Assembly (NCBI RefSeq): GCF_021582895.2
Contig: NZ_CP091139.2
Location: forward strand, 2,046,001 to 2,110,000
Direction of reading: 5' to 3'
Source of the DNA: Microbacterium elymi
GTDB taxonomy: Bacteria > Actinomycetota > Actinomycetes > Actinomycetales > Microbacteriaceae
DNA length: 64,000 nucleotides
The notes beneath the pieces were generated by a model. That model was not told where the DNA came from. It did not search any database and saw only the letters and a list, made by a program, of their open reading frames with translations. Made by a program: the position numbers and the translations under genes. Below are positions 31,193 through 41,527 of the stretch, one piece after another (the first letter of the stretch is position 1; every line of letters starts with the position of its first letter).

Positions 31193-31623
31193 AGCTCGTC
31201 GACACGAACGTTCTCGTGTACGCCGTGGTCTCGGATGCGCCGCACCATGCGCGTTCGAAGGAGTGGCTCGAGCGCGCGTTCGGGGGCGTTGACACCGTTC
31301 TGCTGCCGTGGGTGAGTCTTATCGGCTTCATCCGGATTGTGAGCAATCCGCGTATCCACGAGAGCCCCGTTGCCGTGGATGAGGCACTGCGGGTGGTCGA
31401 CGAATGGCTGGAGCGCGCGGTATCCGTCGCTCCCGTACCGGACGCGCGCCATCCCCATCGCATGCGCGAATTGCTCACTCCGATCGCCGCGTCGGGCGGG
31501 AACATCGTCAACGACGCTCATCTGGCAGCGCTTGCCGTCCAGTACGGCGCAACAGTCGTGACGTTCGATTCAGACTTCGGCCGGTTCCCCGGGGTGAAGT
31601 GGGAGCAACCGGGTCCGGGCTGA
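31189..31623 (+). CDS. VapC-type PIN-domain ribonuclease toxin
   Basis: A 144-residue PIN nuclease. The acidic metal-binding residues are recognisable: the Asp of KLVDTNVLVYAV, a central Glu/Asp region, NDAHLAALAVQYGA and TFDSDFGRFPG. VapC toxins cleave tRNA or rRNA when the antitoxin is degraded. The frame is intact and the catalytic residues look complete, so the toxin is probably active. The RNA target cannot be predicted from sequence. Confidence 0.87.
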   Translation: MKLVDTNVLVYAVVSDAPHHARSKEWLERAFGGVDTVLLPWVSLIGFIRIVSNPRIHESPVAVDEALRVVDEWLERAVSVAPVPDARHPHRMRELLTPIAASGGNIVNDAHLAALAVQYGATVVTFDSDFGRFPGVKWEQPGPG

Positions 31624-31648
31624 GTCTCCGAGGCACACTAGAAAACCG

Positions 31649-31668
31649 AACGATATTCGTTTTATGCT
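31649..31668 (+). promoter_or_regulatory. Promoter/operator of the GH3 glycosidase gene
   Basis: The dyad AACGA-TAT-TCGTT (31649-31661) lies just before a -10-like TATGCT (31663-31668), and ATG 31675 follows six bases later. The position suggests repression at the promoter and a leaderless or very short leader, although GGGGG before the ATG could also serve as a ribosome-binding site. Confidence 0.5.
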
Positions 31669-31674
31669 GGGGGC

Positions 31675-33454
31675 ATGAGACGAGACCTCTCCGAAGACGC
31701 TGCCGTCGACGCCCGATACCGCGACGCCTCCCTTCCCACCGACGAGCGCGTCGAGATCCTCCTCGGGCAGATGACGATCGAAGAGAAGGCGGGTCTGCTC
31801 TTCCACACGATGATCGCGATGGGCGCCGGCGGTGAGCTGTCGGACGGCGACCCGACCTTCGGGCTGCCCTCGAACCGCGAGTACGTGATCGAGAAGGGCA
31901 TGACGCACTTCAACCTGTTGGGGGTGGCTCCCACGGCGGGCGAGATCGCACGCTGGCACAACAAGCTGCAGGAGCTGGCGGCATCCACTCGCCTCGGCAT
32001 CCCGGTGACGATCTCGACCGATCCGCGGCATGCGTTCAGCGAGAACCCCGGCGCCTCCATGCTGTCCGGGCCGTTCTCGCAGTGGCCCGAGCCGCTCGGG
32101 CTGGCCGCCACCGCCGACCCCGAGCTGGTGCAGCGCTTCGGCGATATCGCCCGGCAGGAGTACACCGCGGTCGGCATCCGCGTCGCCCTGCATCCGCAGG
32201 TGGACCTCGCCACCGAGTCGCGCTGGGCGCGGGCAGCTGCAGACGTTCGGCGAGGACCCCGAGCTCGCGGGCGACCTCGGTGCGGCCTACGTGCGTGGCT
32301 TCCAGGGCGAGTCGTTCGGCCCCGGGTCGGTCTCGACGATGACCAAGCACTTCCCCGGCGGCGGCCCGCAGCGCGATGGCGAAGACCCGCACTTCGCCTA
32401 CGGGCGCGAGCAGGTCTACCCCGGCGGGCAGTTCGAACTGCACCTGACGCCGTTCGAGAAGGTCTTCGCCGCCGGCGGCCGCCAGATCATGCCGTACTAC
32501 GGCATGCCGGTGGGCACCGAGTACGAAGAGGTCGGCTTCGGCTTCAACAAGTCGGTGCTCACCGGACTGCTGCGCGAGCGCTTCGGCTTCGACGGCATCG
32601 TCTGCACCGACTGGGGCCTGATCACCGACAACGAGATCATGGGTCAGCCCTTCCCGGCACGTGCCTGGGGCGTCGAGCACCTGACGCCGGCCGAGCGCAT
32701 GCAGAAGATCCTGGATGCCGGAGCCGACCAGTTCGGCGGCGAGGCCTGCGTCGATCTGCTGCTCGAGCTGGTTGCATCCGGTGCGGTCAGCGAGGCGCGG
32801 CTGGATGTCTCGGCCCGCCGGCTGCTGCGCGAGAAGTTCGCGCTGGGTCTGTTCGAGAACCCGTACGTGGATGCCGCGGCCGCCGATGCGATCGTCGGGT
32901 CGGCCGAGTTCCGCGCCGCGGGCGAGGACGCACAGCGCCGCTCGATCGCCGTGCTCAGCAACGGCGGAGCGCTGCCGTTCACCGCCGGCGCCCGGCTGTA
33001 CGTCGAGGGCATCGACGCCACCGTCGCCGGGGCGTACGGGCAGGTCGTCGCGACCCCGGGCGAGGCCGACCTCGCGATCCTGCGCCTGCAGGCGCCGTAC
33101 GAGCAGCGCGCGACCATGTTCGAGAACTTCTTCCACGCCGGCTCGCTCGACTTCGCCCCGGAGGTGATCGCGCACGTGGCCGAGGTCGCGGCATCCGTCC
33201 CCACCGTGGTCGACGTGTTCCTGGACCGCCCGGCGATCCTGGCGCCGATCGTCGAGGCCGCCGACGCGGTCGTGGCGGACTGGGGCGTGAGCCCGGCCGC
33301 GCTGCTGGACGTGCTCAGCGGCGCGGCGCCGGCACAGGGCCGGCTGCCGTTCGATGTGCCGCGCTCGATGGCGGCGGTCGAGGCATCCCGCCCGGACGTG
33401 CCCTTCGACACGGCCGACCCGCTCTTCCGGTTCGGGCACGGGCTGAGCCTGTAG
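31675..33454 (+). CDS. GH3-family glycoside hydrolase (beta-glucosidase-like)
   Basis: A retaining glycosidase of about 593 residues with no signal peptide, so probably cytoplasmic. The N-terminal barrel has RLGIPVTISTDPRHAF and MTKHFPGGGPQ, and the nucleophile Asp lies in GIVCTDWGLITD. The C-terminal alpha/beta sandwich ends RFGHGLSL. One break at 32232 adds a G beside GCAGC (RWARQLQTFGEDPEL on repair). It precedes the hexuronide operon but has its own promoter; a role in releasing sugars from imported oligosaccharides is plausible. Linkage specificity is unknown. Confidence 0.87.
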
Positions 33455-33464
33455 CCCGGCGGCC

Positions 33465-33550
33465 GTGCAGAACTCCGGAGATTTCGAGCACGCACGGCCC
33501 GGCTCCCCCGAATTGGGGGTGTGCCGCTCCGGATCTCCGGACTTCTGCAC
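33465..33550. repeat. Intergenic palindromic repeat, family C
   Basis: Outer arms GTGCAGAACTCCGGAGAT (33465-33482) and the near-perfect complement (33533-33550, 17 of 18) enclose an inner hairpin CCCCC-GAATT-GGGGG. It starts 10 bases after the GH3 stop and may terminate that transcript. Confidence 0.8.
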
Positions 33551-33574
33551 CGGCGTCGCCGCGGGGCGCCTTCG

Positions 33575-33668
33575 TGCAACCGGTTGTCACTAGGATCTCA
33601 GTGCGCAGAACGCGCCTGTGAATCATCTCTGGCAATCGGTTGACAAAACGGCCGGACGAGCGCATGAT
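33575..33668 (+). promoter_or_regulatory. Promoter with two LacI-type operators upstream of uxaC
   Basis: TTGACA (33640-33645), a 17-base spacer and CATGAT (33663-33668) form a good promoter ending six bases before ATG 33675. Two LacI-family-like palindromes are present: TGCAACCGGTTGTCA (33575-33589) and TGGCAATCGGTTGACA (33630-33645). The second covers the -35 box. The LacI gene at the end of the operon is the obvious regulator. Confidence 0.72.
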
Positions 33669-33674
33669 GGACCC

Positions 33675-35079
33675 ATGCCCGCGACGACGCAGACCGACAT
33701 GGCGCTGATGCCCGCCGATGAGAAGACCCGTGATGTCGCCCTCGAGCTGTATGCCGAGGTCGCCGACGCCGCAATCATCTCGCCGCACGGCCACGTCGAC
33801 CCGGGGATGCTGGTGCACGACGTGCCGTTCGCCGATCCGGCCGAGCTGCTGATCACCAAGGACCACTACGTCACCCGGCTGCTGTTCGCCTCGGGCGTGC
33901 CGCTGGAACAGCTCGGTGTGGGCGCCGCGGGCGCGGCGGCCGACCCGCGCGAGATCTGGCGCGCACTCGCGTCGCGGTGGCACCGCTTCGCCGGCACGGC
34001 GTCGGCGTACTGGATCGACTACGAGCTTGCGCACGCTGTTCGACATCGCCGACGAGCCGAGCGCAGACAACGCCGACGTCCTCTACGACGCGATCAGCAG
34101 GAAGCTGGCCGAGCCCTCGTTCCGGCCCCGGGCCCTGTTCGACCGGTTCCGGATCGAGGTGCTGGCCACCACCGACGACCCGCTCGACGACCTCGCCGCG
34201 CACGCCGCCCTCGCCGCCGACCCCGGCTTCGGCGGGCGCGTGCTGCCGACCTTCCGACCCGACGCCTACCTCGATCCCGACGCCGCGGGCTTCGGCGAGC
34301 GGGTCCGCCGACTGGTCGAGACCACCGGGCAGGCGACATCCTTCGCGGGTTATCTGAAGGCGCTGCGCGAGCGCCGCGCGCACTTCGTCGCGCACGGCGC
34401 CGTCTCGGCCGATCATGGCGTGCTCGAGCCGTACACCACCGACCTCGACCCGGCCGCCGCGCAGGATCTGTTCGCGCATGCGATCGACCATCGGCTGGAT
34501 GCCCGGGCCGCACGCGAGTTCCGCGGGCACATGCTCTTCCAGATGGCGAAGATGAGCGTCGACGACGGCTTGGTGATGACGATCCACGCCGGGGTGCGCC
34601 GCAACCACCACCGCCCGACGTTCGACGCCTTCGGCCCCGACACCGGGCACGACATCCCGGTGCGCACCGACTACACCGAGAACCTGCGCCCGCTGCTGGA
34701 GGCGTTCGGCACCGCGCCCGGCCTGCACATCGTGCTGTTCACGGTCGACGAGACGAGCTTCTCGCGCGAGATCGCACCGCTGGCCGGCTTCTACCCGAGC
34801 CTGTACATCGGCGCCCCGTGGTGGTTCCTCGATGCGCCGGACGCGATCCTCCGCTTCCGCTCGGCCGTCACCGAGACCGCCGGGTTCTATCGCTCGAGCG
34901 GCTTCATCGACGACACCCGCGCGTTCCTGTCGATCCCCGCACGGCACGATGTGTCGCGGCGGATGGATGCCTCGTTCCTGGCGCGGCTGGTCGTGGAAGG
35001 CCGGATCAGCCCGCCCACCGCCCGCCGGATCGCACGCGACCTCGTCGACGCGATCCCCCGCGAGGTGTTCAAGCTGTGA
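33675..35079 (+). CDS. uxaC: Glucuronate (uronate) isomerase
   Basis: Converts D-glucuronate to D-fructuronate (and galacturonate to tagaturonate). It has the family's HGHVDPGML metal-site segment, LITKDHYVTRLLFASG, QMAKMSVDDGLVMTIHAG and LYIGAPWWF blocks. Length is about 467 residues after repair. One break at 34030 (GCTGC to GCTTGC; YELRTLFDI on repair). ATG 33675 is the first gene of the hexuronide operon, directly behind the LacI-controlled promoter. The stop overlaps the next start (TGATG). Confidence 0.93.
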
Positions 35080-36425
35080 TGGAGTTGAATCGCGCGAGCC
35101 TTTCGGCCGCCGGCATCCCCTCCGCTCCCGACCCGGTGCGCATCGTGCACCTCGGGCTGGGCGCCTTCCACCGTGCGCACCAGGCGTGGTACACCCAGCG
35201 GGCGGGCGACGGCTGGGGGATCGCCGCGTTCACCGGCCGATCGCCGCGGGCCGCCGGGCCGCTCGCCGCGCAGGACGGCGTGTACGCGCTGGTCGAACGC
35301 GGCGTCGACGGCGATGCCGTCCGGGTCATCACCAGCATCGTCGAGGCCCGCGACGGCGCCGACCTCGACCGGCTCGACCGGCTGATGGCCGATCCGGCCG
35401 TGGGCGTGGTCACGCTGACCATCACCGAGGCCGGCTACCGGCTGGATGCCGCCGGCGACCTCGATCTCGACGACCCGGATGTCGCGGCCGACATCCGCGC
35501 ACTGCGCGGGACGGGCGCCCCGAAGACCCCGCTCGGCCGCCTCGTGCGCGGGCTGCAGGCACGCCGCACCGCCGGCGCCGGGCCGATCGCCATCGTGTCG
35601 TGCGACAACATCCCGGCCAACGGCGCCGTCACCTGCCGGGCGCTGACGAGCCTGGCCGCCGAGGTCGACGCCGCACTGGGCGCGTGGGTCACCGACAGCG
35701 TCTCGTTCGTCAGCACCAGCGTCGATCGGATCACTCCGGCCCACACCGGCGAGGTCGAGGCTGTGAGGGAGGCCGGCTGGCACGACAACGCCACGGTGAT
35801 CACCGAGCCGTTCGCCGACTGGGTGCTCGAGGGCGAGTTCCCTGCCGGCCGCCCCGCCTGGCACGAGGCCGGCGCCCGCTTCGTCGACGACATCGGACCC
35901 TGGGAGGAGCGCAAGCTCTGGCTGCTCAACGGCGCGCACACGATCCTCGCGGTCGCCGGCCCGCCCCGCGGCCACACCACGGTGGCAGAGGCCTTCGCCG
36001 ACCCCGCCTGCCGTGCGATGGTCGACGCGTTCTGGGCCGAGGCCGTCACGTGCCTGCCCGCCGACGTCGAGCACGTCGCCTACCGCCGGCAGCTGGCCAG
36101 GCGCTTCGCGAACGCCCGCATCGTGCACCGGCTCGACCAGATCGCCGGCGAGACCACCACCAAGATCCGCTACCGGCTCGTCCCGATCGCGCGGCACCTG
36201 CGCGCGCGGGGGGAGGATGCCGCCGGCACGATCGCCGCGCTCGCCGCCTGGGTGTCCGCCGCCATCGCGGGCATCCCCGCTGCCGACCGGGAAGCGGACG
36301 CGGTGGCGGCTGCGGCATCCGCCCCCGATCCCGTCGCCGCGCTGCTGGCCCTCGTCGGCGCCGACCTCGACCCCGATTTCGTCTCGCAGGTGCGCGCCCG
36401 GCTCGCCGCCGCCGCGATCGCGTGA
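35079..36425 (+). CDS. uxuB: Mannitol dehydrogenase-family oxidoreductase, likely fructuronate reductase
   Basis: NAD-dependent reduction of D-fructuronate to D-mannonate is the expected step here, inferred from its place between uxaC and the mannonate dehydratase. The nucleotide-binding start is VRIVHLGLGAFHRAHQAWYT. Later blocks are VSCDNIPANG, SFVSTSVDRITP, and ERKLWLLNGAHTILA with the catalytic Lys and substrate-binding residues. 448 residues, intact. Other family members act on mannitol or tagaturonate, but the context favours UxuB. Confidence 0.88.
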   Translation: MELNRASLSAAGIPSAPDPVRIVHLGLGAFHRAHQAWYTQRAGDGWGIAAFTGRSPRAAGPLAAQDGVYALVERGVDGDAVRVITSIVEARDGADLDRLDRLMADPAVGVVTLTITEAGYRLDAAGDLDLDDPDVAADIRALRGTGAPKTPLGRLVRGLQARRTAGAGPIAIVSCDNIPANGAVTCRALTSLAAEVDAALGAWVTDSVSFVSTSVDRITPAHTGEVEAVREAGWHDNATVITEPFADWVLEGEFPAGRPAWHEAGARFVDDIGPWEERKLWLLNGAHTILAVAGPPRGHTTVAEAFADPACRAMVDAFWAEAVTCLPADVEHVAYRRQLARRFANARIVHRLDQIAGETTTKIRYRLVPIARHLRARGEDAAGTIAALAAWVSAAIAGIPAADREADAVAAAASAPDPVAALLALVGADLDPDFVSQVRARLAAAAIA

Positions 36426-36448
36426 CGACGCGCAGAGAGAAGACAGCC

Positions 36449-38263
36449 ATGCTCACCCCCAAGATCACCGCCACCCGCGAGGTGGTGTCGCTGGACGGCA
36501 TCTGGAAGTTCGCCGTCGACACCGGCGCCGCCGTCGACACCGGCGCCGCCCCGTGGGCGGGCCCGCTCGAGACGACGCTGGAGGCCCCGGTGCCGGCCAG
36601 CTACAACGACCTGTTCACCGACCCGGCCATCCGCGACCACGTCGGCTGGGTCTGGTACCAGCGCACCGTGCGCGTGCCGCGCGGCTGGGCCGACGACCGG
36701 GTGATCGTGCGCGTCGATGCCGCGACCCATCACGGCGTCGTCTACGTGGACGACCGACTTGTCGCCGAGCACGAGGGCGGCTACCTGCCGTTCGAGGCCG
36801 ACATCACCGATCTGGTCACCGCCGGCGACGAGTTCCGGCTGACCATCGGCGTCGACAACCGCCTGACCCCCGACACCATCCCGCCGGGCACGGTGACCAC
36901 CCGCGCCGACGGCCGTCTCGCGCAGAGCTACATGCACGACTTCTACAACTACGCCGGGCTCGCGCGCTCGGTGTGGCTGGCCAGCCGTCCGGCCGTCCAC
37001 GTCGACGACATCACCGTGGTCACCGACATCGACGGCACCACCGGCGTCGTCGATTACCGGGTCGAGCTCGCCGGCGCCGCCGACGTGCGCGTGCGCCTGA
37101 CCGATGCGACCGGCGCCGAGGTGGCCGCCGCCGAGGGGGCCACGGGCACGTTGCGTGTGGCCGACGCGCACCTGTGGCAGCCGGGTGCCGGGTATCTGTA
37201 CACGCTGGTCGTCGAGGTCACCGTCGACGGCATCGTGGTCGACGAGTACCCGCAGACCGTCGGCATCCGCACCGTCGCCGTCGACGGCGGCAGATTCCTG
37301 ATCAACGGCCAGCCGTTCTACTTCACCGGGTTCGGCAAGCACGAGGACTCCGCCGTCCGTGGCAAGGGGCACGACGACGCCTACCTCGTGCACGACTTCC
37401 AGCTGATCGACTGGATCGGCGCGAACTCGTTCCGCACCTCGCACTACCCCTATGCCGAAGAAGTGATGGACTTCGCCGACCGGCACGGCATCGTCGTCAT
37501 CGACGAGACCGCCGCCGTGGGGCTGAACAAGAAGATCGGCGGCGGCATCGCCGACATGCTGGGCGGCGCCGCCGACAAAGACTTCGCCGATGGCTTCGGC
37601 CCGAAGATGCAGGATGCGCACCGCCGCGAGATCCGCGAGCTGATCGGCCGTGACAAGAACCACCCGAGCGTCGTGATGTGGTCGATCGCCAACGAGCCCG
37701 ACACGATGAGCGAGGGCACCGACACGTACTTCGAGCCGCTGTTCGCCCTGGCCCGAGAGCTCGACCCGACTCGTCCCGTCACGTTCGTGAACGTGATGAT
37801 GGCTCCGCCGAACGTGTGTCGGGTCTCGAAGTTCGCCGATGTGCTGTGCCTGAACCGCTACTACGGCTGGTACGTCGACGGCGGCGATCTCGCCTCGGCC
37901 GAGGCCCACCTCGAGGCCGAACTGCGCGGCTGGGAGGGCATGTACGGCAAGCCGATGATCATGACCGAGTATGGCGCCGACACCATCGCCGGCTACCACT
38001 CGGTGTGGGATCAGCCCTGGTCCGAGGAGTACCAGGCGAGCATGCTCGCGATGTACCACCGCGTCTTCGACCGCGTCGAGACGATGGTCGGCGAGCAGGT
38101 CTGGAACTTCGCCGACTTCCAGACCTCGTCGGGGTTCTTCCGCGTCGACGGCAACAAGAAGGGCGTGTTCACGCGCGACCGCAAGCCCAAGGCCGCCGCC
38201 CACGCGCTGCGCGCACGCTGGACCGCCCGGCGCGACGACCAGACAGGGGTGAACGGGCGATGA
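36449..38263 (+). CDS. uidA: GH2 beta-glucuronidase
   Basis: Hydrolyses beta-D-glucuronides to free glucuronate, feeding uxaC. It has 604 residues, the usual length of UidA. The sugar-binding jelly-roll (YNDLFTDPAIRDHVGWVWYQ) and Ig domains precede the barrel. The barrel has FGKHEDSAVRGKG, NSFRTSHYPY, the acid/base Glu in WSIANEPDTMSEG and the nucleophile Glu in MTEYGADTIAGYH. No signal peptide, so it is cytoplasmic and depends on the adjacent symporter. An in-frame 18-base duplication near residue 21 gives VDTGAAVDTGAA. The stop overlaps the transporter start (ATGA). Confidence 0.93.
   Translation: MLTPKITATREVVSLDGIWKFAVDTGAAVDTGAAPWAGPLETTLEAPVPASYNDLFTDPAIRDHVGWVWYQRTVRVPRGWADDRVIVRVDAATHHGVVYVDDRLVAEHEGGYLPFEADITDLVTAGDEFRLTIGVDNRLTPDTIPPGTVTTRADGRLAQSYMHDFYNYAGLARSVWLASRPAVHVDDITVVTDIDGTTGVVDYRVELAGAADVRVRLTDATGAEVAAAEGATGTLRVADAHLWQPGAGYLYTLVVEVTVDGIVVDEYPQTVGIRTVAVDGGRFLINGQPFYFTGFGKHEDSAVRGKGHDDAYLVHDFQLIDWIGANSFRTSHYPYAEEVMDFADRHGIVVIDETAAVGLNKKIGGGIADMLGGAADKDFADGFGPKMQDAHRREIRELIGRDKNHPSVVMWSIANEPDTMSEGTDTYFEPLFALARELDPTRPVTFVNVMMAPPNVCRVSKFADVLCLNRYYGWYVDGGDLASAEAHLEAELRGWEGMYGKPMIMTEYGADTIAGYHSVWDQPWSEEYQASMLAMYHRVFDRVETMVGEQVWNFADFQTSSGFFRVDGNKKGVFTRDRKPKAAAHALRARWTARRDDQTGVNGR
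36512..36547 (+). repeat. In-frame 18-bp tandem duplication in uidA
   Basis: GCCGTCGACACCGGCGCC occurs twice head to tail and encodes AVDTGA twice. It lies in a surface turn near the N-terminus, where length variation should be tolerated. Confidence 0.85.
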
Positions 38264-39756
38264 CCGCCAGACTGCCCAAGATCAGCGTCATCGGCTACGG
38301 CGCCGGCGACGCCGCGAACAACCTCGCCTTCACCACGGCGACGATGTTCCTGCTCATCTACTACACGGATGTCGCGGGCATCGCCGCAGCATCCGTCGGG
38401 ACGCTGTTCCTCGTCCTTCGCATCCTCGACGCGTTCGCGGACGTCGCGGTGGGACGCCTCGTCGACCAGGTGAACACGAAGCGGTGGGGCAAGTTCCGGC
38501 CGTTCATCCTGTTCGGCTCGCTGCCCCTGCCTGCTCACGGTGGCCACCTTCCACGTGCCGCAGATCGGACAGTCGGGCATGCTGCTGTACGCGTACCTGA
38601 CGTACGGCCTGCTGAACATCGCGTACTCGCTGGTGAACATCCCCTACGGGGCGCTGGCCGCGGCGATGACGCAGAGCCCGAGCGAACGGGCCAAGCTGGC
38701 CACCGCCCGCACGATCGGGGCCGTCATCACCGGTGCCGCGCTGGGCATCGTGGTCTCGCCCCTGCTGGGCGCCAAGGACAACCTGCAGGGCGTGTTCACC
38801 ACGGTCACGGTGTGCTTCGTGTTCATCGGCGTCGCCCTGTACCTGTTCACCGTGTTCACGACGAAGGAGCGCGTGCACCGCGCGGTGCCTCATGTATCCA
38901 TGCGGCAATCGATGGCCACCCTGAAGGGGAACAAGCCTCTGCCTGCTCCTGTGCATCAGCTCCCTGCTGTTCCTGACCGGCATGATCTCGATGTCGACCG
39001 CGCAGATCTACCTCATGCGCGACGTCTTCCACGCGCTGTATCTGGTGCCCTTCCTCTCCATCGGCCAGCTGGTGCTGGTCTTCGCGCTGGCGCCGTTCGT
39101 GCCCGCACTGGTGCGCAAGCTCGGCAAGCGCACCGCCTACATCGCCGGTTCCTTCCTCGGAGCGATCGGCATGCTGTCGGCGGCCTTCGCGCCCAACGGC
39201 GGCGTCGCGTTCGTCGCGCTGTTCCTCGGCATGATCGGGGTGATGCTGGTGAGCATGCTGATGTGGGCGATCGAGGCCGACACCGTCGAATACGGCGAGT
39301 GGAAGACCGGCGTGCGCACCGAGGGCATCACGTACGCGCTGTTCTCGTTCACCCGCAAGACCGGGCAGGCCTTCGGCGGTGCGGTCGCGGCGTACGCGAT
39401 CGGGATCGGCGGGTATGCCTGCCGGTGCCGCGACGCTGACGACGCAGGCGGAGTGGGGGATTCGCGCCGGTGCCGCCCTGATCCCCGCGATCTTCGTCGT
39501 GCTGGCGGCTGTCGTCATGTTCCTCTATCCGCTCACGGACACGGCGCACGCACAGATCGTCGCCCAGATCGCCGAGCGCCGCGCCGACGAGGACGCCGCC
39601 GCGTCCGAAGCGGAAGCGGCGATCACGGTCGCCGGAGAGGGCATCAGCCTGGAGACGGCGGGCGTCGATGCCGAGGCGTCCGATGTGAGCCTGTCGACGG
39701 CGGCATTCGCCGCGGGCAAGGCGCGCCCCGCGCGGCTCTCGCGCAAGAAGCACTGA
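38260..39756 (+). CDS. GPH-family sugar:cation symporter (glucuronide transporter-like)
   Basis: A membrane carrier of the glycoside-pentoside-hexuronide family, the family of UidB. It has about twelve hydrophobic segments, the start ISVIGYGAGDAANNLAF, the family loop GRLVDQVNTKRWGKFRPFIL, and ADTVEYGEWKTGVRTEG. Breaks: 38530 and 38940 (GCTGC to GCCTGC) and 39420 (same type, GYAAGAATL on repair). A C-terminal acidic tail of about 60 residues is longer than in UidB. Its position after uidA points to import of glucuronides or other hexuronides. Confidence 0.9.
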
Positions 39757-39788
39757 AGAAGCACTGAAGAAGCAAGGAGAAGACCCCC

Positions 39789-41028
39789 GTGATCATCGAC
39801 AAGGCAGAGGTCGTCGTCACCAGCCCGGACCGGAACTTCGTGACGCTCAAGCTCACGACCGACGACGGCGTGACGGGGTTGGGCGATGCGACCCTGAACG
39901 GCCGCGAGCTGGCCGTGGTCGCCTACCTGAGCGAGCACGTGGTGCCGCTGCTGATCGGCAGCGACGCCTCGCGGATCGAGGACGCCTGGCAGTTCCTCTA
40001 CCGCTCCGCGTACTGGCGCCGCGGCCCGGTGACGATGGCCGCGATCGCCGCGGTCGACATGGCGCTGTGGGACATCAAGGGCAAGACCGCCGGGATGCCG
40101 GTGTACCAGCTGCTCGGCGGAGCCAGCAGGTCGGGCTGCTCGCCTACGGCCACGCGTCGGGCAAGGAGCTGCCCGAGCTGTTCGACTCGGTCCGCGACCA
40201 TCTCGAGAAGGGGTACCGGGCCATCCGCATCCAGACCGGCGTGCCCGGGCTGAAGGCCATCTACGGCATCGCCTCGCAGGGCGCCGACCAGGGCGAGCCG
40301 GGCGTGCGCTACGACCACGAGCCGGCGGTGCGCGGCGCCAAGCCGGTGCAGGAGGACTGGGAGACCCGCGCCTACCTGCGCCACCTGCCGGGTGTGTTCG
40401 AGGCGGTGCGCAATGAGTTCGGGCCCGAGCTCCCGCTCGCTGCACGACGGCCACCACCGGATGACGCCGATCCAGGCGGCCAAGCTCGGCAAGTCGCTCG
40501 AGCCCTACGACCTGTTCTGGCTCGAAGACTGCACGCCGGCCGAGAACCAGGAGGCGCTGCGGCTGGTGCGACAGCACACGACCACACCGCTGGCGATCGG
40601 CGAGATCTTCAACACCGCCTGGGACTTCAAGGACCTCATCCGCGAGCAGCTGATCGACTACGTGCGCGGCGCCGTCACCCACATGGGCGGCATCTCGCCG
40701 CTGAAGAAGACCCTCGACTACGCGGCGATGTACCAGATCAAGTCCGGCATGCACGGCCCCACCGACATCTCGCCGGTCGGCATGGCGGCCGCGATGCATC
40801 TGGGGCTGGCGATCCACAACTTCGGCATCCAGGAATACATGCAGGCACGGCTCGCGGACCGACCAGGTCTTCGAGCAGTCGTTCACCTGGGCGAACGGGA
40901 TGCTGCACCCCGGCGACAAGCCCGGCCTCGGCGTCGAGCTGAACCAGGACGAGGCCGGCAAGTACCCTTATGAGCGGGCCTATCTGCCCTACAACCGACT
41001 CGCCGACGGGACCGTTCATGACTGGTGA
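39789..41028 (+). CDS. Enolase-superfamily D-mannonate dehydratase (ManD-like)
   Basis: Dehydrates D-mannonate to 2-keto-3-deoxy-D-gluconate, replacing the unrelated UxuA. It has the capping domain start [40 protein letters not shown], the ManD-specific RIQTGVPGL, the metal ligands in [10 protein letters not shown] and IGEIFNT, and [10 protein letters not shown]. Breaks lie near 40130, 40437 (a C inserted beside GCTGC) and near 40862; the last cannot be repaired with certainty. GTG 39789 follows AAGGAGAAG. Some ManD-like proteins are weak or promiscuous, but the operon supports the assignment. Confidence 0.87.
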
Positions 41029-41034
41029 TCCGGC

Positions 41035-41527
41035 ATGACCGCCGACGCGCCCCCCATCGTGGTGATGGGCGTGTCGGCATCGGGGAAGACCTCGGTCGGC
41101 CAGGCGCTGGCCGACCGGCTCCACATCCCGTTCGTCGACGCCGACGACCTGCACCCGCAGGCCAACGTCGACAAGATGGCGGCGGGCGTGCCGCTGGACG
41201 ACGACGACCGGTGGCCGTGGCTGGATGCCGTGGCCGCCCGGCTCGCGGACGGTCCGGTCGTGATCGCCTGCTCCGCGCTGAAGCGCCGCTACCGCGACCG
41301 GCTTGCGCGCGTCCGCCCCCGAGGTCGTCTTCGTGCACCTGACCGGAGACAGCGACGTGCTCCGTCGGCGGATCCGGAAGCGCGCCGGGCACTTCATGCC
41401 GGCAAGCCTCCTGCAGTCCCAGCTGGACACGCTGGAGGATCTAGGCTCGGACGAGGCCGGATTCACGCTGGACTTCGCCGACGACGTGGATGCCCTGGTC
41501 GAGCAGGCCATGGAACGGATCGAATGA
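41035..41527 (+). CDS. gntK: Gluconokinase (GntK-like)
   Basis: Small P-loop carbohydrate kinase of about 163 residues that phosphorylates gluconate with ATP. It has VVMGVSASGKTSVGQAL (Walker A), FVDADDLHP, DDDDRWPWLDAV and ACSALKRRYRDRLR, all typical. One break at 41304 (GCTGC to GCTTGC). In this operon it could also act on ketodeoxygluconate, since no classical KDG kinase gene is present, but that is speculation. The stop overlaps the LacI gene start (ATGA). Confidence 0.9.

Noticed and set aside
36170-38203. A 677-codon minus-strand open frame opposite uidA
   Set aside because: The uidA protein on the plus strand has complete catalytic motifs; the opposite frame is the usual GC-rich third-position mirror.
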